A stretch of DNA of 64,000 nt from Myxococcus landrumus. GTDB lineage: Bacteria; Myxococcota; Myxococcia; Myxococcales; Myxococcaceae. The notes beneath the pieces were generated by a model. The model worked only from the letters and a program-made list of their open reading frames with translations, searched no databases and had not been told where the DNA came from. Numbering within the stretch: position 1 is the stretch's first letter; every line of letters begins with the position of its first letter. Of this stretch, positions 63,805-64,000 are shown piece after piece. Location: assembly GCF_017301635.1 (NCBI RefSeq), contig NZ_CP071091.1:146001-210000 (forward strand), written 5' to 3'. Made by a program: the position numbers and the translations under genes.

Positions 63805-64000
63805 ATGTTGAGGAGCATGACCGGGTTTGGCGCGGGCCGTGCGCGCGTGGGAGACGAAGAGGTCTCCGTCGAGCTGCGCTCGTTGAATCACAAGTTCTGC
63901 GAGGTGAAGGCTCGCCTCCCTCGAGAGCTTGCGTCCTTGGAACCGAGCGTCACGAAGCAGGTGAAGGACCGCCTGGCGCGTGGCTCGGTGGAGCTGTTGG
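63805..64000 (+). CDS. YicC-family endoribonuclease, N-terminal part (truncated by window edge)
   Basis: The first 65 residues of a YicC-like protein. The start MLRSMTGFGAGRA and LRSLNHKFCEVKARLPRELASLEPSV are family signatures. YicC-family proteins are endoribonucleases linked to small-RNA turnover in E. coli. ATG 63805 begins with the conserved SMTGFG segment. The gene continues beyond the window. Confidence 0.9.
   Translation, partial: MLRSMTGFGAGRARVGDEEVSVELRSLNHKFCEVKARLPRELASLEPSVTKQVKDRLARGSVELL

Overview
The window is high-GC DNA with almost every codon ending in G or C. Its gene content and order fit a myxobacterium of the family Myxococcaceae (Myxococcus, Corallococcus, Pyxidicoccus or close kin): a chemosensory operon with a HEAT-repeat protein, DUF4388 (PATAN) proteins, an ECF sigma/zinc anti-sigma pair and a complete lipid A/BAM/Lol block. 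This is inferred from content; no 16S gene or other marker is present. I saw no tRNA, rRNA, insertion sequence, prophage or CRISPR array.

Layout. (1) 1-9288: the end of nusB, an orphan M17 N-terminal-domain protein, then a chemosensory operon: receiver, CheA, CheW, CheW, a 57-codon micro-ORF, HEAT-repeat protein, CheR, CheB, CheY. Most genes overlap by 4 nt. No chemoreceptor is encoded. (2) 9302-12776: an ABC ATPase/permease pair and a 3-hydroxyisobutyrate-dehydrogenase-like oxidoreductase. (3) 12828-17293, minus strand: a SusC/SusD outer-membrane uptake pair, with a 14-bp LacI-type palindrome in its upstream region. (4) 17653-31955, mostly housekeeping: leuS behind a leader that can fold as a gap-free three-way junction, lptE, rpsT with a UUG start, a MazG-VOC fusion, a TPR membrane protein, a DUF4388 protein, phoH, a PgpH-type 7TM-HD protein and a cupin-YbeY fusion. 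(5) 32056-37352: a DUF4105 protein, prfB with an intact programmed +1 frameshift site, an ECF sigma/anti-sigma pair behind a sigma-E-like promoter, and lysS. (6) 37365-63721, envelope biogenesis: lolC (with a large membrane extension), lolD, bamA, skp, lpxD, fabZ, lpxA, lpxI, an OmpA-family protein, a lipoprotein, marC, a DPM1-like glycosyltransferase, lpxB, a pseudoreceiver-PATAN-J-domain-TPR protein, msbA, a PHP-domain protein, waaA, two glycosyltransferases, lpxK, hldA, hldC, a Trm112-like protein and a heptosyltransferase. The start of a yicC-like gene closes the window.

How it works together. Region 6 encodes most of the route from UDP-GlcNAc-derived intermediates to Kdo- and heptose-bearing lipid A (LpxA, LpxD, LpxI, LpxB, LpxK, WaaA, HldA, HldC, heptosyltransferase). 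It also encodes the flippase (MsbA), outer-membrane protein assembly (BamA, Skp) and lipoprotein release (LolCD). LpxC and an acyltransferase of the LpxL type are not in the window. The chemosensory operon has kinase, two couplers, both adaptation enzymes and two single-domain receivers, so it must take input from receptors encoded elsewhere.

The points most worth a second look are the receptor-less chemosensory operon with its coupled micro-ORF, the REC*-PATAN-J-TPR protein inside the lipid A block, the leuS leader fold, the sigma-E-like autoregulatory promoter, three unusual fusions (MazG-VOC, cupin-YbeY, multi-TM-LolC) and Asp in place of the catalytic Glu of WaaA. Start codons were chosen from ribosome-binding sites and overlaps; uncertain ones are flagged.
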